Positions 1 through 10,430 of a stretch of DNA of 64,000 bases are shown here, piece after piece (positions within the stretch are counted from its first letter, which is position 1; every line of letters starts with the position of its first letter). Made by a program: the position numbers and the translations under genes. The notes under the pieces were generated by a model that saw nothing but the letters and a program-made list of their open reading frames with translations, did not search any database and was not told the DNA's origin. The DNA is from Aquimarina spinulae (GTDB lineage: Bacteria; Bacteroidota; Bacteroidia; Flavobacteriales; Flavobacteriaceae), in the NCBI RefSeq assembly GCF_943373825.1, contig NZ_CALSBP010000002.1, forward strand, positions 3,275,501 to 3,339,500, given 5' to 3'.

Positions 1-3000
1 GAAGATAAAGACACTTTATTAGTATTTAATGCAGACGTAGATTTTGAGCAAACTGTGGATAAATGGATAGCTCGAAGAAAACTATCTAAACTTCTGGATT
101 TATGGGTTAAAGGCTTAAATCTTGATTGGAATAAATTCTATGAAGACAATATACCCAAACGTATAAGCTTGCCAGTGTACCCTTTTTCTAAGGATAAGTA
201 TTGGATCGATGTAAAAATGAATAATCAAAGTACAGTTGATAGAAAAATCACATCGATACTGCATCCTTTACTACATAGTAATACCTCGGACCTTAGCAAG
301 CAGAGTTATAGCTCTATCTTTAGTGGCGAAGAGTTTTTTCTTGCTGATCATCAGGTAAAAATAGAAGGTAAGGTAAGCAAGGTATTACCAGCAGTAGCTT
401 ACCTCGAAATGGCACGGGTGGCAATAGAGAAAGCCACTCCTGTTAAAACAAGATCAGGTATTCTGGAACTTCATAACACCGCATGGGCTCAACCACTCGT
501 GGTAGAGAAAGATAAGCAGGTAGAAATAGCTTTATTTATCAAAGAGGAAAACCAGATAGATTATGAAGTTTATAGTATGGATAATGAGCAGGACATTATT
601 CACTGCCAGGGAGTAGCTAAGTATAGCACTTATCTTTCACCCGAAAAACTGAGTATAGAACAACTCAAAGGGCAAATGAATAGAGGTAGTATAGAATCAG
701 CTACCCTATATTCAATGTTTAAGTCTATGGGGCTGGTTTATGGTCCTGCATATCAGGGAATCACTAAGATTTATCAAGGAGAAAAACAACTCTTGGTACA
801 GTTGAATTTACCGTCGGTTGTTAAAACAAATCAGAATGACTACTTGTTGCATCCGAGTATAATGGATAGTAGTTTACAAGCTGCTTTTGGTTTGATAGAT
901 GATTTGACTACGATTCCTTCACAACCTTCGGTACCTTTTGCCTTAGAGACTATTCGAATAATATCTGCTGTTACCGAACACATGTTTGCCTGGGTTCGTT
1001 ACTCAGAAGAGAGTCTGGCTAACAATACAATTACCAAACTAGATATTGATATATGTGATAAAGAAGGAAATATATGTGTACAAATGGAAGGACTTTCTTC
1101 CAGACAATTAAGCGAAAATATTGATTTAAAAAATGAAGATATAGGAATTTTAATGGCTACACCTTTATGGAAGAGCTATAAAATACCTCATATATCAGAA
1201 ACTACCGAAGCTAAATTTGATGAGAAACATGTTATTTTGTGTGAAATACCTGGTGCAGAAGCAAGTCAGCTTGAAACATTAATTCACAATAGCCATTGTA
1301 TACAACTTGAAGCCTCACAAAAAAATATAGCAGAACGTTATAACAATTATGCCTTAACTTGTTTTGAGTATGTTCAAACAATAATAAAGAATAAACCCAA
1401 AGAAAAGGTCCTTGTTCAAATCGTAATTACCGATAACAAGGAACAAGCACTTTTTTCAGGGTTATCAGGGTTACTAAAAACTGCAGCTCAGGAAAACCCT
1501 ATGCTAACAGGTCAAATGATCCTCACAAAATCAACTATACAGACAAAGGAGCTGGTAGAACAACTTCATAAAGCAGCAACAATACCAGAAGAATCTATTA
1601 TAAAATATGAAAACGAAACATTATATATTTTACAATGGGATGAAGTAAAAGCAAATCAAGAGAACAGTAAACCTGTATTCAAAAATCAAGGTGTTTACTT
1701 GATTACCGGTGGCCTTGGTGCTTTAGGAGTATTGTTTGCCAAGGAAATTTTACAACAAACCAGAGAGACAAAAATCATAGTAACCGGGCGCTCTGAACTT
1801 ACAGAGGAAAAGCAGATAATTTTAAATGAACTGCACTTAGGTACTGGTCAGGTTGAATATCAACAGCTAGACCTTAGTAGCCTGGAGCAAGTGGAAAAGC
1901 TCATAGCGACTATTGAAAAGGAAAACGGGAAACTTAATGGTATCATTCACAGTGCAGGGATGATATCGGATAACTTTATTCTGAAGAAAACTAGGACTGA
2001 ATTTAGTAAAGTATTAGCTCCCAAAGTTACCGGGACTTATAATTTGGATCAAGCCAGTAAAAATATAAATCTTGACTTCTTAGTATTGTTTTCATCATTA
2101 TCGGGTGCGATGGGTAATCTGGGGCAATCGGATTATGCAACAGCTAACGCTTTTATGGACCAGTTTGCCAGATATCGTAACCAATTGGTAGATCAAAAAT
2201 TAAGACAAGGGCATACCCTTTCTATCAATTGGCCATTATGGGAAAGTGGAAATTTGAGTATTGCTCAGAAAAATATTGAAATGCTCTGGCAAGAAACAGG
2301 AATATCTCCTATGCAAACTTTATCAGGTATCCAGGCCTTATATAGTAGTATGACCTTACAAGGTAATCAGGTTTTGGTGATGGAAGGAAATGTTAAGAAA
2401 ATGCGCTCCATCTTGCTTTCTAAGCAAATTCACAAGGTAGAACAGATATCAGACGTTACGGGCGATCAAAATGACGAATCTTCGAAGACCACTACGATAG
2501 ATTCAAATACACTTTTGGATAAAACCATAAACTATCTTCGAAAACTGTTTGCAGAAGTTTTAAAAATTAAGACTCAGGAACTCGATCCAAAAGCCCCATT
2601 AGAGAATTATGGTATTGATTCTATACTCGCTATGAGATTAACCAACATACTTGAAAAAACTTTTGGCTCTCTTTCTAAAACGTTGTTTTTTGAGTATCAG
2701 ACCATAAAAAGCTTAGCAGAATTCTTTGCCAAGACATATCCCCAAATTATTCAGGAACGTACAGGGATTCAACAAACCGTATCTTCATCAATACAGGATG
2801 CAATCAAGAAAGAATCACCGGTTTCTCCAACGTATTCAAGTAATCGTTTCTTTAATACCACAACCAACATTCAGAAAGAAGTTGCTATTGTAGGATTAGG
2901 AGGTAAATATCCACTGGCAGAGAATGTGGAAGAATTTTGGGAAAACCTCAAAAATGGTAGAGATTGTATTACAGAAATTCCAAAGGGACGTTGGGATACA

Positions 3001-6000
3001 GATCGTTTTTTCGATCCTAAACGCAATCAAGTAGGAAAAAGTTATAGTAAATGGGGAGGGTTTATTTCTGATGTTGATAAATTCGATCCGTTGTTTTTTA
3101 ATATATCACCAAAAGAGGCTGAATTAATTGATCCTCAGGAACGACTTTTTATCCAAACTGCATGGCAGACTATTGAGGATGCCGGGTATAGTAAAGAAAG
3201 TATCTCTACACTAGGACGAGTCGGTGTATATGTTGGTGTTATGTATGGGCAATACCAACTCTACGGTGCAGAAGCTATGTTGACAGGTAATGCTGTGGTT
3301 CCGGGTTCGTCTTATGCATCAATTGCAAATAGAGTTTCTTACTTCTTAGATCTACATGGACCCAGTATTGCTTTAGATACTATGTGTTCGTCATCTTTAA
3401 CAGCTATTCATCAGGCTTGTGAAGAAATACGGAAAGGAGAAATAGAAGCAGCCATTGCCGGAGGCGTTAATGTTTCTATACATCCCCATAAATATCTTAT
3501 GCTAAGCCAAGGTAATTTTGCTGCCAGCGATGGCAGATGCAGAAGTTTTGGAGAAGGTGGAGATGGATATGTTGCAGGTGAAGGCGTTGGAGCTGTTTTA
3601 CTCAAATCTTTGGATAAAGCTATTGAAGATGGTGATCATATATATGGTGTAGTGAAATCCAGTGTAATTAACCATGGAGGAAAAACCAACGGTTATTCTG
3701 TTCCAAACCCTAACGCACAGGGTGATTTGATTCGGGAATCACTTAAAAAAGCTAAAATTGATCCTTCGACATTGGGTTATATTGAAACTCACGGTACAGG
3801 TACAGCATTAGGAGATCCTATAGAAATTACCGGATTAAATAAAGCTTTTGGAGAATCAACACTACAAAAACAAGTTTGCCCGATAGGCTCTGTTAAATCA
3901 AACATTGGGCATCTGGAGTCTGCAGCAGGAATAGCTGCAGTTACTAAAGTATTACTTCAGTTAAAACATAAAAAACTAGTTCCTTCTTTACATGCAACTA
4001 CGTTAAATCCAAATATTGATTTTAAAGAATCACCTTTTTATGTACAACAGGAATTAGCACCCTGGAAAGATTATGAAGGACATCCCAGACGTGCCAGTAT
4101 AAGTTCTTTTGGTGCGGGAGGTTCGAATGCACACCTTATTATTGAAGAATATAATAACAGTAACGACAAGAAAACCGAGTCTTACTACAATAGACCACAA
4201 TCGTTTGTTCTCTCTTCGAGAGATAAAAATACACTTTTGAAGTATAGTAAGAAGATGACAGACTTCCTTAGAAGAAACAAAAATATTGAACTAGAGGAGT
4301 TGATATACACTTCACAGATAGGAAGAACACCAATGAATGAACGTCTTGTGATCGTAACTACCAGTATAAATGAGCTTATCGAAAAACTGGATCAATGGTT
4401 ATCCATACAGGAAACAGAAGATGATACATTATTAAAAAGAAATGCAGATGAGTTGGAAGGTGTATTTTATGGAAACATTAAGAATGCTTCTTCCGATACG
4501 ATTACCTTATTGGAAGGAGAGGAAGGGAAAGCTTATCTGAAAGTGATTATGGAGGCCCGTAATCAGGAAAAATTAGCTAAATTATGGATATCAGGTGCAG
4601 ATATTGATTGGTCTCTGCTCTATCAGAATGTTCGGCCAAAGCGTATTTCTCTTCCAACGTATCCTTTTGCTAAAGAGCGATATTGGATTACTAAACCTGT
4701 ATTTTCTATGTCTGTCAATTCACTAGAAATACAAGAAAGCAATGTAGAGAACATATCTGAAGAAGAGAAAAAGAAATTACATTACTGTACCAAATGGATT
4801 GAACAGAATCTTGACGTGTCTGAAGAGAAACCTCCCGAAAATGGTGTTATACTAATCCTGGATACCTTAGATGAACTGTTCCTTGCTCTAAAAAAACAAT
4901 CACATAAATATCCGGAAGGAAATTCATATATTTTGTTAAAACCCGGATCTGCTTTTGAGGAAATAGAGCCATCTGTTTTTACTATTGATCTTCAGAAGGG
5001 AGAACATTTTAAACAACTGGTAGAATACCTTAGTATAAAAGGACAGCTTCCTTATCGAATTATTCACAATGGATTAGAAACAGGAAGTTTAGATAAAAAA
5101 GAAAACATAACTCATCAACTCAACTATAGTATTTACACTCTATTTAACCTATGTAAGGCTTTAATAGAACAAAAACATCAGATTCCGCTTCAGATTTTAT
5201 CAATCTTCCTGGGTGATACAAACTTAACTGTTCCATGCAATGCTGCGCTAGGGAGCTTTTTCAAAACCTTAACTCTTGAGAATCCTCACTATAAAGGAAA
5301 GATTGTTGAGGTTAAGGATAGTAAGAAAATCTCTATAGTAGAGAAGATTCATATGATTAAGAATGAATTCGGTGATGAAAACTGGAGTAAGAATGAAATT
5401 CGCTATGATCTCCAAAAAAATGAACAAACCTATGTTCGTTATGTCAAGGAACTAACTCAATTTTCTAATATTGAGAATACTATAGATCGTTTACCATTAA
5501 AGCAAAATGGTGTTTATATTGTATCTGGAGGCTTAGGTGGATTAGGTCTTATTTTTAGCGAGTATTTGGTTAAAAATTATCAGAGTAATTTAGTCCTTTT
5601 TGGTAGATCCCCCTTAAAAGCAGCACAAAAGAAAAAACTCGATAGACTTAAAGCTTATGGCTCTAAAATCCTATATCTGCAAGCTGATGCATCAAAATTA
5701 GAAGATGTAGAAACCATTGTGAAAACAGCAAAGACCAATTTTTCACAAATCAACGGAGTGATTCATAGTGCAGGAACTAACCAGGATTCATTTATTCTCA
5801 AAAAATCTAAAGAAGAAATAGATAGAGTATTAGCTCCCAAAATTTATGGGACAATTAATTTAGACATCGCTACGAGAGACGAAAACTTAGATGTCTTTAT
5901 CATGTTTTCTTCAATTGCAGGTGTATTAGGTAATATAGGACAATCTGATTATGCTTATGGAAACCATTATCTCAACTCATTTGCAGAAAACAGGGAAGTC

Positions 6001-9000
6001 TTCGTAAGAGAACAAAAACGCTACGGAAAAACATTAGCTATTAACTGGCCATATTGGGAAGAAGGAGGGATGCATATTTCTAATGAAGAAGTAACTTTGA
6101 TCCAAAAGAAAACGGGTCTTTGCCCTATACCTGCAACAGAAGGTATACAATTTCTTGAAGAGTTTCTGTTATCCGATATATCTCGGTGTATTCCATTATA
6201 TGGTTTTCCTTCCAAAATCAAGACTTATATTAATCAGACCACTAAAAAAGCTGAGAAAAATAAGCAAACCCAAGCGAATACAATAGATACTGATACTCTT
6301 TTCGAAAATACAGTAGAGTATCTTAAAACACTGATCGGAAAAGAGATTAAACTTGATCCAAACCGAATTGATCCCGAAGAACATTTTGAGTCTTTTGGTA
6401 TCGACTCTATAAGCATTAACCAGATAAATTTGAGCCTTGAAAGAGATTTGGGTGATTTGCCAAAAACGTTGTTTTATGAATATTCTACAATAGAAGAATT
6501 GGCTACATATTTAATCCGGGAAGAGCAGGAGATGTTAATCCAATTTCTGAATATCGAAGATTCGATAAACATATCAAGTAATCATGTTAAACCACTATAT
6601 GAAGCGAAAATCCAGAGAGAACCCATAAAAGAAAGCAAACAGAGAAAGAAAAATGTAATTGATACACCAATTGCATATGAGGATTCAGAACCGATTGCCA
6701 TTATTGGAGTGCATGGAAACTATCCTCAATCTGAAAATTTGGATTCATATTGGGAAAGCCTGAAACAAGGGAAAGATTTAACAGATCTAGTGCCTAAAAG
6801 TCGATGGGATTTTGAAGAATTTTATCATGAAGATCCAGAGAAAGCATCTGAAGGGAAAATTTATGGTAAGTGGGGAGGTTTTATAAGTGATGTCGATAAA
6901 TTTGATCCTCATTTTTTCAATATCACTCCAGAAGAAGCAAGGATAATGGATCCACAAGAACGACTTTTTTTACAGTCTGTTTGGGCTACAATAGAAGATG
7001 CAGGGTACACAAAAGATAGCCTGAAAAAACGATATCCTAAAGCCAAAAGTGCTAATGTAGGAGTTTTTGTAGGCGTTACAACAAATACCTATAACCTGCT
7101 AGCATCTGAAGAATGGAGTAAAGGAAACGCAATTCCTAGTGCACACCCTTGGTCGATTGCTAATCGCATATCCTACTTATTCGATTTTAACGGACCTAGT
7201 ATGCCTGTTGATACAGCTTGTTCATCTTCTTCAGTGGCGATACATCTTGCATGTGAAAGCTTGAAGAAAAAGGAGTGCCAGGTTGCTGTTGCTGGTGGTG
7301 TAAATTTATATTTACACCCTTCCAAATACCATTCATTATGCAAGAATCGAATGGTATCTCTAGGAGGAAAATGCCATAGTTATGGTAAAGGTGATGATGG
7401 TTTTGTTCCTGGTGAAGGAGTAGGATCAGTTTTATTAAAACCACTTAGCAAAGCCATCGAGGATGGAGATCACATATATGGTGTACTTGCAGGAAGTGCA
7501 TTTGATCACAGTGGCAAGTCGAATGGATATTCTGCTCCAAATCCTAATGCCCAGGCAAACTTAATAGAACATACTCTTCAAAAGGCTCAAATCCATCCAG
7601 AAACTATTAGTTATATAGAAGGACATGGTACAGGCACACAACTGGGAGATAGTCTCGAAATTGTGGCTTTAACCAATGCATTTCAAAAACAGACCGTTCA
7701 AAAACAAGTTACTGCTATTGGATCGGTTAAATCTAATATTGGGCACCCCGAGTCTGCAGCAGGAATTGCAGGTGTAGCAAAAGTACTACTGCAAATGAAA
7801 CATCAACAGTTGGTACCCACAATTAATTCTGATGAAGTAAATCCAAATATTAATTTCAAAGAATCACCATTCTATCTTCAACATGAGCTAACTCCATGGG
7901 AATCTCCCTCGGGTTATCCTCGTAGAGCACTTATAAATTCGTTCGGAGCAGGAGGAGTGAATGCGTGTTTAATACTAGAAGAATATAGAAAAGTAAAAGA
8001 GGTATATCCCAAACAAGGACCACACCTTGTCATATTTTCTGCAAAAAATGAAGAACGTCTTCAGGAATATGCCAATCGAGTACTTAATTATATAGAAAAA
8101 GAAGAGCAAGTAAATCTTGCAGATTTATCTTTTACTCTACAGATAGGCCGGGAAACGATGTCAGAGAGGTTGGCAATTGTTGCTTCAAATAGAGAAGAGC
8201 TTATAATTCGATTGAAAGATTGGAAGCAACAAAATGAGCCGAACTATATTTTTTGGGGTAAACTGAATCCTAACCAAAGAAGAAAGAAAACTCTTAATAG
8301 AGAAGAGGAGTTTCGTTCCCTATTTGAGAGGAGTGACCTGGATAAACTTGCACAATTATGGGTAGACGGCGTTGAAATAGATTGGGAAAGGTTATATACT
8401 CATGATAAACCCAATAGGATATCACTGCCTACTTATCCTTTTGCCAAAGAAAGGTATTGGGTATCAGATCGAGTAATTGAAGAAAAGAGAACGATAACCG
8501 AGCCTATAAGCGCTCAACTACATCCTTTAATTTCATATAATTCATCTACATTAAGAGAAGTTCGTTTTAGTTCCTGGTTATCCGATAAGGAGTTTTATGC
8601 ATCAGATCATCAAGTTAATAAAGAGAAAATCTTTCCAGGTTCAGGGTTTATAGAAATTGCCAATATTTCAGGAAACCTAGCAGGAGAACAAAAGGTTAGT
8701 AAGATTAAAGATATTGTGTGGGCTCACCCATTAAGTTTTAAGAAAGGTTCGCAGTTTATTAATACATTATTAAAACCTAATGGTATTAGTACCGAATTTA
8801 AAATTACGTCACTTGATGATGAAAACGAACAAATAGTTCATTCCGAAGGGAAGTTATTTTTTCAAAACGGTAATAAACATTCAGTAGATATTGAAAATAT
8901 TTCAATACAAAAACTTAAGGAACAATGTCCAGAACCTCAGGATGGTTCTTACTACTATACCATTTTTAACCAGATAGGTTTTAATTATGGCTTAGCATTT

Positions 9001-9417
9001 AAAACTATTCAGGAATTTTATATCAACGAATCCTTTGCTTTATCTAGGTTGAAATTAGCAGAACATTTATTAATCGATTCTGATCGATTTATTCTCCATC
9101 CTTGTATTGTAGACGGTGCTTTACAAACTGTTGCAGGATTGATTGGGCAGATGGAATCAGCAACTCCACATGTACCATTTGCTATCGATGAAGTAGAAAT
9201 TTTTCGCTCATTACCTCATACCTGTTATGCTTATGTGGAACACGTAGAGGAAGAAGTTCGGTCTCCAGCAAGTATCAAAAAATTCAATATAAAAATTATC
9301 AATGAAGCAGGAGATGTTTTAGTTAGGATTAAAAACTTTTATGTAAGAGCATTTGGCAATCCTGATATTGATCAGGTTAAGGAGTCCAATAGTATGGCTT
9401 TTGCCGTAAGCTCATAA
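1..9417 (+). CDS. Trans-AT polyketide synthase, 3' part (DH-KR-ACP-KS-KR-ACP-KS-DH)
   Basis: Multimodular PKS open at the left edge: the frame runs to base 1 with no stop, so the GTG at 55 is internal. Domain order: post-KS tail ending YPFSKDKYW (1-210); DH1 (about 262-1110; catalytic His 349-351, Asp 865-867); KR1 (about 1180-2390; GGLGALG near 1710, Tyr 2134-2136); ACP1 (Ser 2620-2622); KS1 (about 2878-4150; Cys 3385-3387, both His motifs present); post-KS; KR2 (Tyr 5950-5952); ACP2 (Ser 6406-6408); KS2 (about 6690-7980; Cys 7219-7221, HGTGT kept); post-KS; DH2 (His 8608-8610, Asp 9112-9114). No AT domain occurs, which fits the free AT at 22365. The protein stops just after DH2, with no KR, ACP or thioesterase, so the last module must be completed by another protein. 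KR-ACP-KS-DH resembles a split dehydrating bimodule. Family call is certain; the product cannot be deduced. Confidence 0.97.
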   Translation, partial: EDKDTLLVFNADVDFEQTVDKWIARRKLSKLLDLWVKGLNLDWNKFYEDNIPKRISLPVYPFSKDKYWIDVKMNNQSTVDRKITSILHPLLHSNTSDLSKQSYSSIFSGEEFFLADHQVKIEGKVSKVLPAVAYLEMARVAIEKATPVKTRSGILELHNTAWAQPLVVEKDKQVEIALFIKEENQIDYEVYSMDNEQDIIHCQGVAKYSTYLSPEKLSIEQLKGQMNRGSIESATLYSMFKSMGLVYGPAYQGITKIYQGEKQLLVQLNLPSVVKTNQNDYLLHPSIMDSSLQAAFGLIDDLTTIPSQPSVPFALETIRIISAVTEHMFAWVRYSEESLANNTITKLDIDICDKEGNICVQMEGLSSRQLSENIDLKNEDIGILMATPLWKSYKIPHISETTEAKFDEKHVILCEIPGAEASQLETLIHNSHCIQLEASQKNIAERYNNYALTCFEYVQTIIKNKPKEKVLVQIVITDNKEQALFSGLSGLLKTAAQENPMLTGQMILTKSTIQTKELVEQLHKAATIPEESIIKYENETLYILQWDEVKANQENSKPVFKNQGVYLITGGLGALGVLFAKEILQQTRETKIIVTGRSELTEEKQIILNELHLGTGQVEYQQLDLSSLEQVEKLIATIEKENGKLNGIIHSAGMISDNFILKKTRTEFSKVLAPKVTGTYNLDQASKNINLDFLVLFSSLSGAMGNLGQSDYATANAFMDQFARYRNQLVDQKLRQGHTLSINWPLWESGNLSIAQKNIEMLWQETGISPMQTLSGIQALYSSMTLQGNQVLVMEGNVKKMRSILLSKQIHKVEQISDVTGDQNDESSKTTTIDSNTLLDKTINYLRKLFAEVLKIKTQELDPKAPLENYGIDSILAMRLTNILEKTFGSLSKTLFFEYQTIKSLAEFFAKTYPQIIQERTGIQQTVSSSIQDAIKKESPVSPTYSSNRFFNTTTNIQKEVAIVGLGGKYPLAENVEEFWENLKNGRDCITEIPKGRWDTDRFFDPKRNQVGKSYSKWGGFISDVDKFDPLFFNISPKEAELIDPQERLFIQTAWQTIEDAGYSKESISTLGRVGVYVGVMYGQYQLYGAEAMLTGNAVVPGSSYASIANRVSYFLDLHGPSIALDTMCSSSLTAIHQACEEIRKGEIEAAIAGGVNVSIHPHKYLMLSQGNFAASDGRCRSFGEGGDGYVAGEGVGAVLLKSLDKAIEDGDHIYGVVKSSVINHGGKTNGYSVPNPNAQGDLIRESLKKAKIDPSTLGYIETHGTGTALGDPIEITGLNKAFGESTLQKQVCPIGSVKSNIGHLESAAGIAAVTKVLLQLKHKKLVPSLHATTLNPNIDFKESPFYVQQELAPWKDYEGHPRRASISSFGAGGSNAHLIIEEYNNSNDKKTESYYNRPQSFVLSSRDKNTLLKYSKKMTDFLRRNKNIELEELIYTSQIGRTPMNERLVIVTTSINELIEKLDQWLSIQETEDDTLLKRNADELEGVFYGNIKNASSDTITLLEGEEGKAYLKVIMEARNQEKLAKLWISGADIDWSLLYQNVRPKRISLPTYPFAKERYWITKPVFSMSVNSLEIQESNVENISEEEKKKLHYCTKWIEQNLDVSEEKPPENGVILILDTLDELFLALKKQSHKYPEGNSYILLKPGSAFEEIEPSVFTIDLQKGEHFKQLVEYLSIKGQLPYRIIHNGLETGSLDKKENITHQLNYSIYTLFNLCKALIEQKHQIPLQILSIFLGDTNLTVPCNAALGSFFKTLTLENPHYKGKIVEVKDSKKISIVEKIHMIKNEFGDENWSKNEIRYDLQKNEQTYVRYVKELTQFSNIENTIDRLPLKQNGVYIVSGGLGGLGLIFSEYLVKNYQSNLVLFGRSPLKAAQKKKLDRLKAYGSKILYLQADASKLEDVETIVKTAKTNFSQINGVIHSAGTNQDSFILKKSKEEIDRVLAPKIYGTINLDIATRDENLDVFIMFSSIAGVLGNIGQSDYAYGNHYLNSFAENREVFVREQKRYGKTLAINWPYWEEGGMHISNEEVTLIQKKTGLCPIPATEGIQFLEEFLLSDISRCIPLYGFPSKIKTYINQTTKKAEKNKQTQANTIDTDTLFENTVEYLKTLIGKEIKLDPNRIDPEEHFESFGIDSISINQINLSLERDLGDLPKTLFYEYSTIEELATYLIREEQEMLIQFLNIEDSINISSNHVKPLYEAKIQREPIKESKQRKKNVIDTPIAYEDSEPIAIIGVHGNYPQSENLDSYWESLKQGKDLTDLVPKSRWDFEEFYHEDPEKASEGKIYGKWGGFISDVDKFDPHFFNITPEEARIMDPQERLFLQSVWATIEDAGYTKDSLKKRYPKAKSANVGVFVGVTTNTYNLLASEEWSKGNAIPSAHPWSIANRISYLFDFNGPSMPVDTACSSSSVAIHLACESLKKKECQVAVAGGVNLYLHPSKYHSLCKNRMVSLGGKCHSYGKGDDGFVPGEGVGSVLLKPLSKAIEDGDHIYGVLAGSAFDHSGKSNGYSAPNPNAQANLIEHTLQKAQIHPETISYIEGHGTGTQLGDSLEIVALTNAFQKQTVQKQVTAIGSVKSNIGHPESAAGIAGVAKVLLQMKHQQLVPTINSDEVNPNINFKESPFYLQHELTPWESPSGYPRRALINSFGAGGVNACLILEEYRKVKEVYPKQGPHLVIFSAKNEERLQEYANRVLNYIEKEEQVNLADLSFTLQIGRETMSERLAIVASNREELIIRLKDWKQQNEPNYIFWGKLNPNQRRKKTLNREEEFRSLFERSDLDKLAQLWVDGVEIDWERLYTHDKPNRISLPTYPFAKERYWVSDRVIEEKRTITEPISAQLHPLISYNSSTLREVRFSSWLSDKEFYASDHQVNKEKIFPGSGFIEIANISGNLAGEQKVSKIKDIVWAHPLSFKKGSQFINTLLKPNGISTEFKITSLDDENEQIVHSEGKLFFQNGNKHSVDIENISIQKLKEQCPEPQDGSYYYTIFNQIGFNYGLAFKTIQEFYINESFALSRLKLAEHLLIDSDRFILHPCIVDGALQTVAGLIGQMESATPHVPFAIDEVEIFRSLPHTCYAYVEHVEEEVRSPASIKKFNIKIINEAGDVLVRIKNFYVRAFGNPDIDQVKESNSMAFAVSS

Positions 9418-9475
9418 TATGGATGGGTTGTGAATTCAACAAAATCATATTTCAAAATCATAAAACTGTTGTAAT

Positions 9476-9520
9476 AAGAAACACACAAAAGGTACCCTAG
9501 TCACACAAAGGGTTTCTTTT
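9476..9520 (+). terminator. Possible terminator after the PKS gene
   Basis: AAGAAAC at 9476-9482 is complementary to GTTTCTT at 9512-9518, and a T-rich stretch follows. The loop is long (29 nt), so this is a weak prediction resting on symmetry and position after the PKS stop. Confidence 0.3.
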
Positions 9521-9600
9521 AATAAACATAATTCAATCTTTCTAACAAGAGAAATGGATTATGAACTATATATAATTAAAAACTCACTAAAATTTCCATT

Positions 9601-10422
9601 ATGAAGGCTATTAAAGAAGGTTTAAAAGTATTATCCAGAGGAACTTGTGGTACAGCATTTTGTTCTCTGTTAAATAGCGAGTATGGTGTTCCGAATGAAA
9701 TAGCAGAGATTGCGGCATCTCCTTTTGCAGGAGGACTATTGAATAGAGGATACCAATGCGGAATGATCGGAGGAGCCGTTTTGGCTGCCGGAGCAGAATC
9801 ATACCGAAGAAATGAAGACACAGGAGAAGCAATAGCAATGGCTATAACAGCTACACAACATCTGATGGAATCCTTTAAAAAAAGAACAAATACGATAAGT
9901 TGCCGTGATATTACAGATATGGATCTTACGGGTAAATTAGCACCTCTAAAAGTATTGTTTACGGGAAAAGCATTTGGTTGTATGAAGCTGGCAGGAAGAT
10001 GGGCTCCCGAAGCAATTAAATCAGCAGATGAAGGCTTATCGGATGAATCTGTAAGTTTCTGTCCGGGGTCGGTAAGTTGTGCATCTGAGGTGGTCAGAAA
10101 AATGGGAGCTACAGAAGAAGAAATGCTTATGGTAGCTGGATACGCCGGAGGTCTTGGTTTAAGCGGAAAAGAATGTGGAGCGCTAAGTGCTGCGATTTGG
10201 TATAAAATGGTGGATTGGATAAAAAAGAATCCTGGTAAATCACCATCGTCATTTGATGATCTGGAGACCAAAAAGATGCTGAGAGCGTTTTATGTGCAAA
10301 CAGACTCTGAAGTATTATGCAGTAAAATTACAAACAAAGAATTTAAGGATATAGATGATCACTCCGAATATATTAAGAATGGAGGTTGTAAGAAGATCAT
10401 CGACGCACTTGCCGCACTATAA
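9601..10422 (+). CDS. C_GCAxxG_C_C family redox protein, two tandem units
   Basis: A 273-aa soluble protein whose cysteine pattern matches the C_GCAxxG_C_C family, a putative redox-active family without a settled function. The pattern occurs twice. Unit 1 has GTCGTAFC, then GYQCGMIGGA, then a later Cys (SCRD). Unit 2 has SVSCASEV, then GKECGALSAA, then LCSK and GGCKK. The family is usually a single unit of roughly half this length, so this looks like an internal duplication. The gene starts 183 bp after the PKS and is followed after 8 bp by a cysteine desulfurase, so co-transcription is likely. That context suggests handling of persulfide or a disulfide relay for polyketide tailoring; this role is inference. 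The long ORF on the opposite strand is a shadow. Confidence 0.8.
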   Translation: MKAIKEGLKVLSRGTCGTAFCSLLNSEYGVPNEIAEIAASPFAGGLLNRGYQCGMIGGAVLAAGAESYRRNEDTGEAIAMAITATQHLMESFKKRTNTISCRDITDMDLTGKLAPLKVLFTGKAFGCMKLAGRWAPEAIKSADEGLSDESVSFCPGSVSCASEVVRKMGATEEEMLMVAGYAGGLGLSGKECGALSAAIWYKMVDWIKKNPGKSPSSFDDLETKKMLRAFYVQTDSEVLCSKITNKEFKDIDDHSEYIKNGGCKKIIDALAAL

Positions 10423-10430
10423 TTTAAAAT

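Noticed and set aside
6690..7980. KS2 as a non-elongating KS0
   Set aside because: The KR-ACP-KS-DH order suggested it, but KS2 keeps Cys, HGTGT and the SNIGH histidine, so inactivity cannot be claimed from sequence.
9576..10271. 231-aa ORF on the minus strand
   Set aside because: It overlaps the C_GCAxxG_C_C gene completely, has no recognisable motif, and its composition (Ser/Pro/Ala-rich) is that of an antisense frame.
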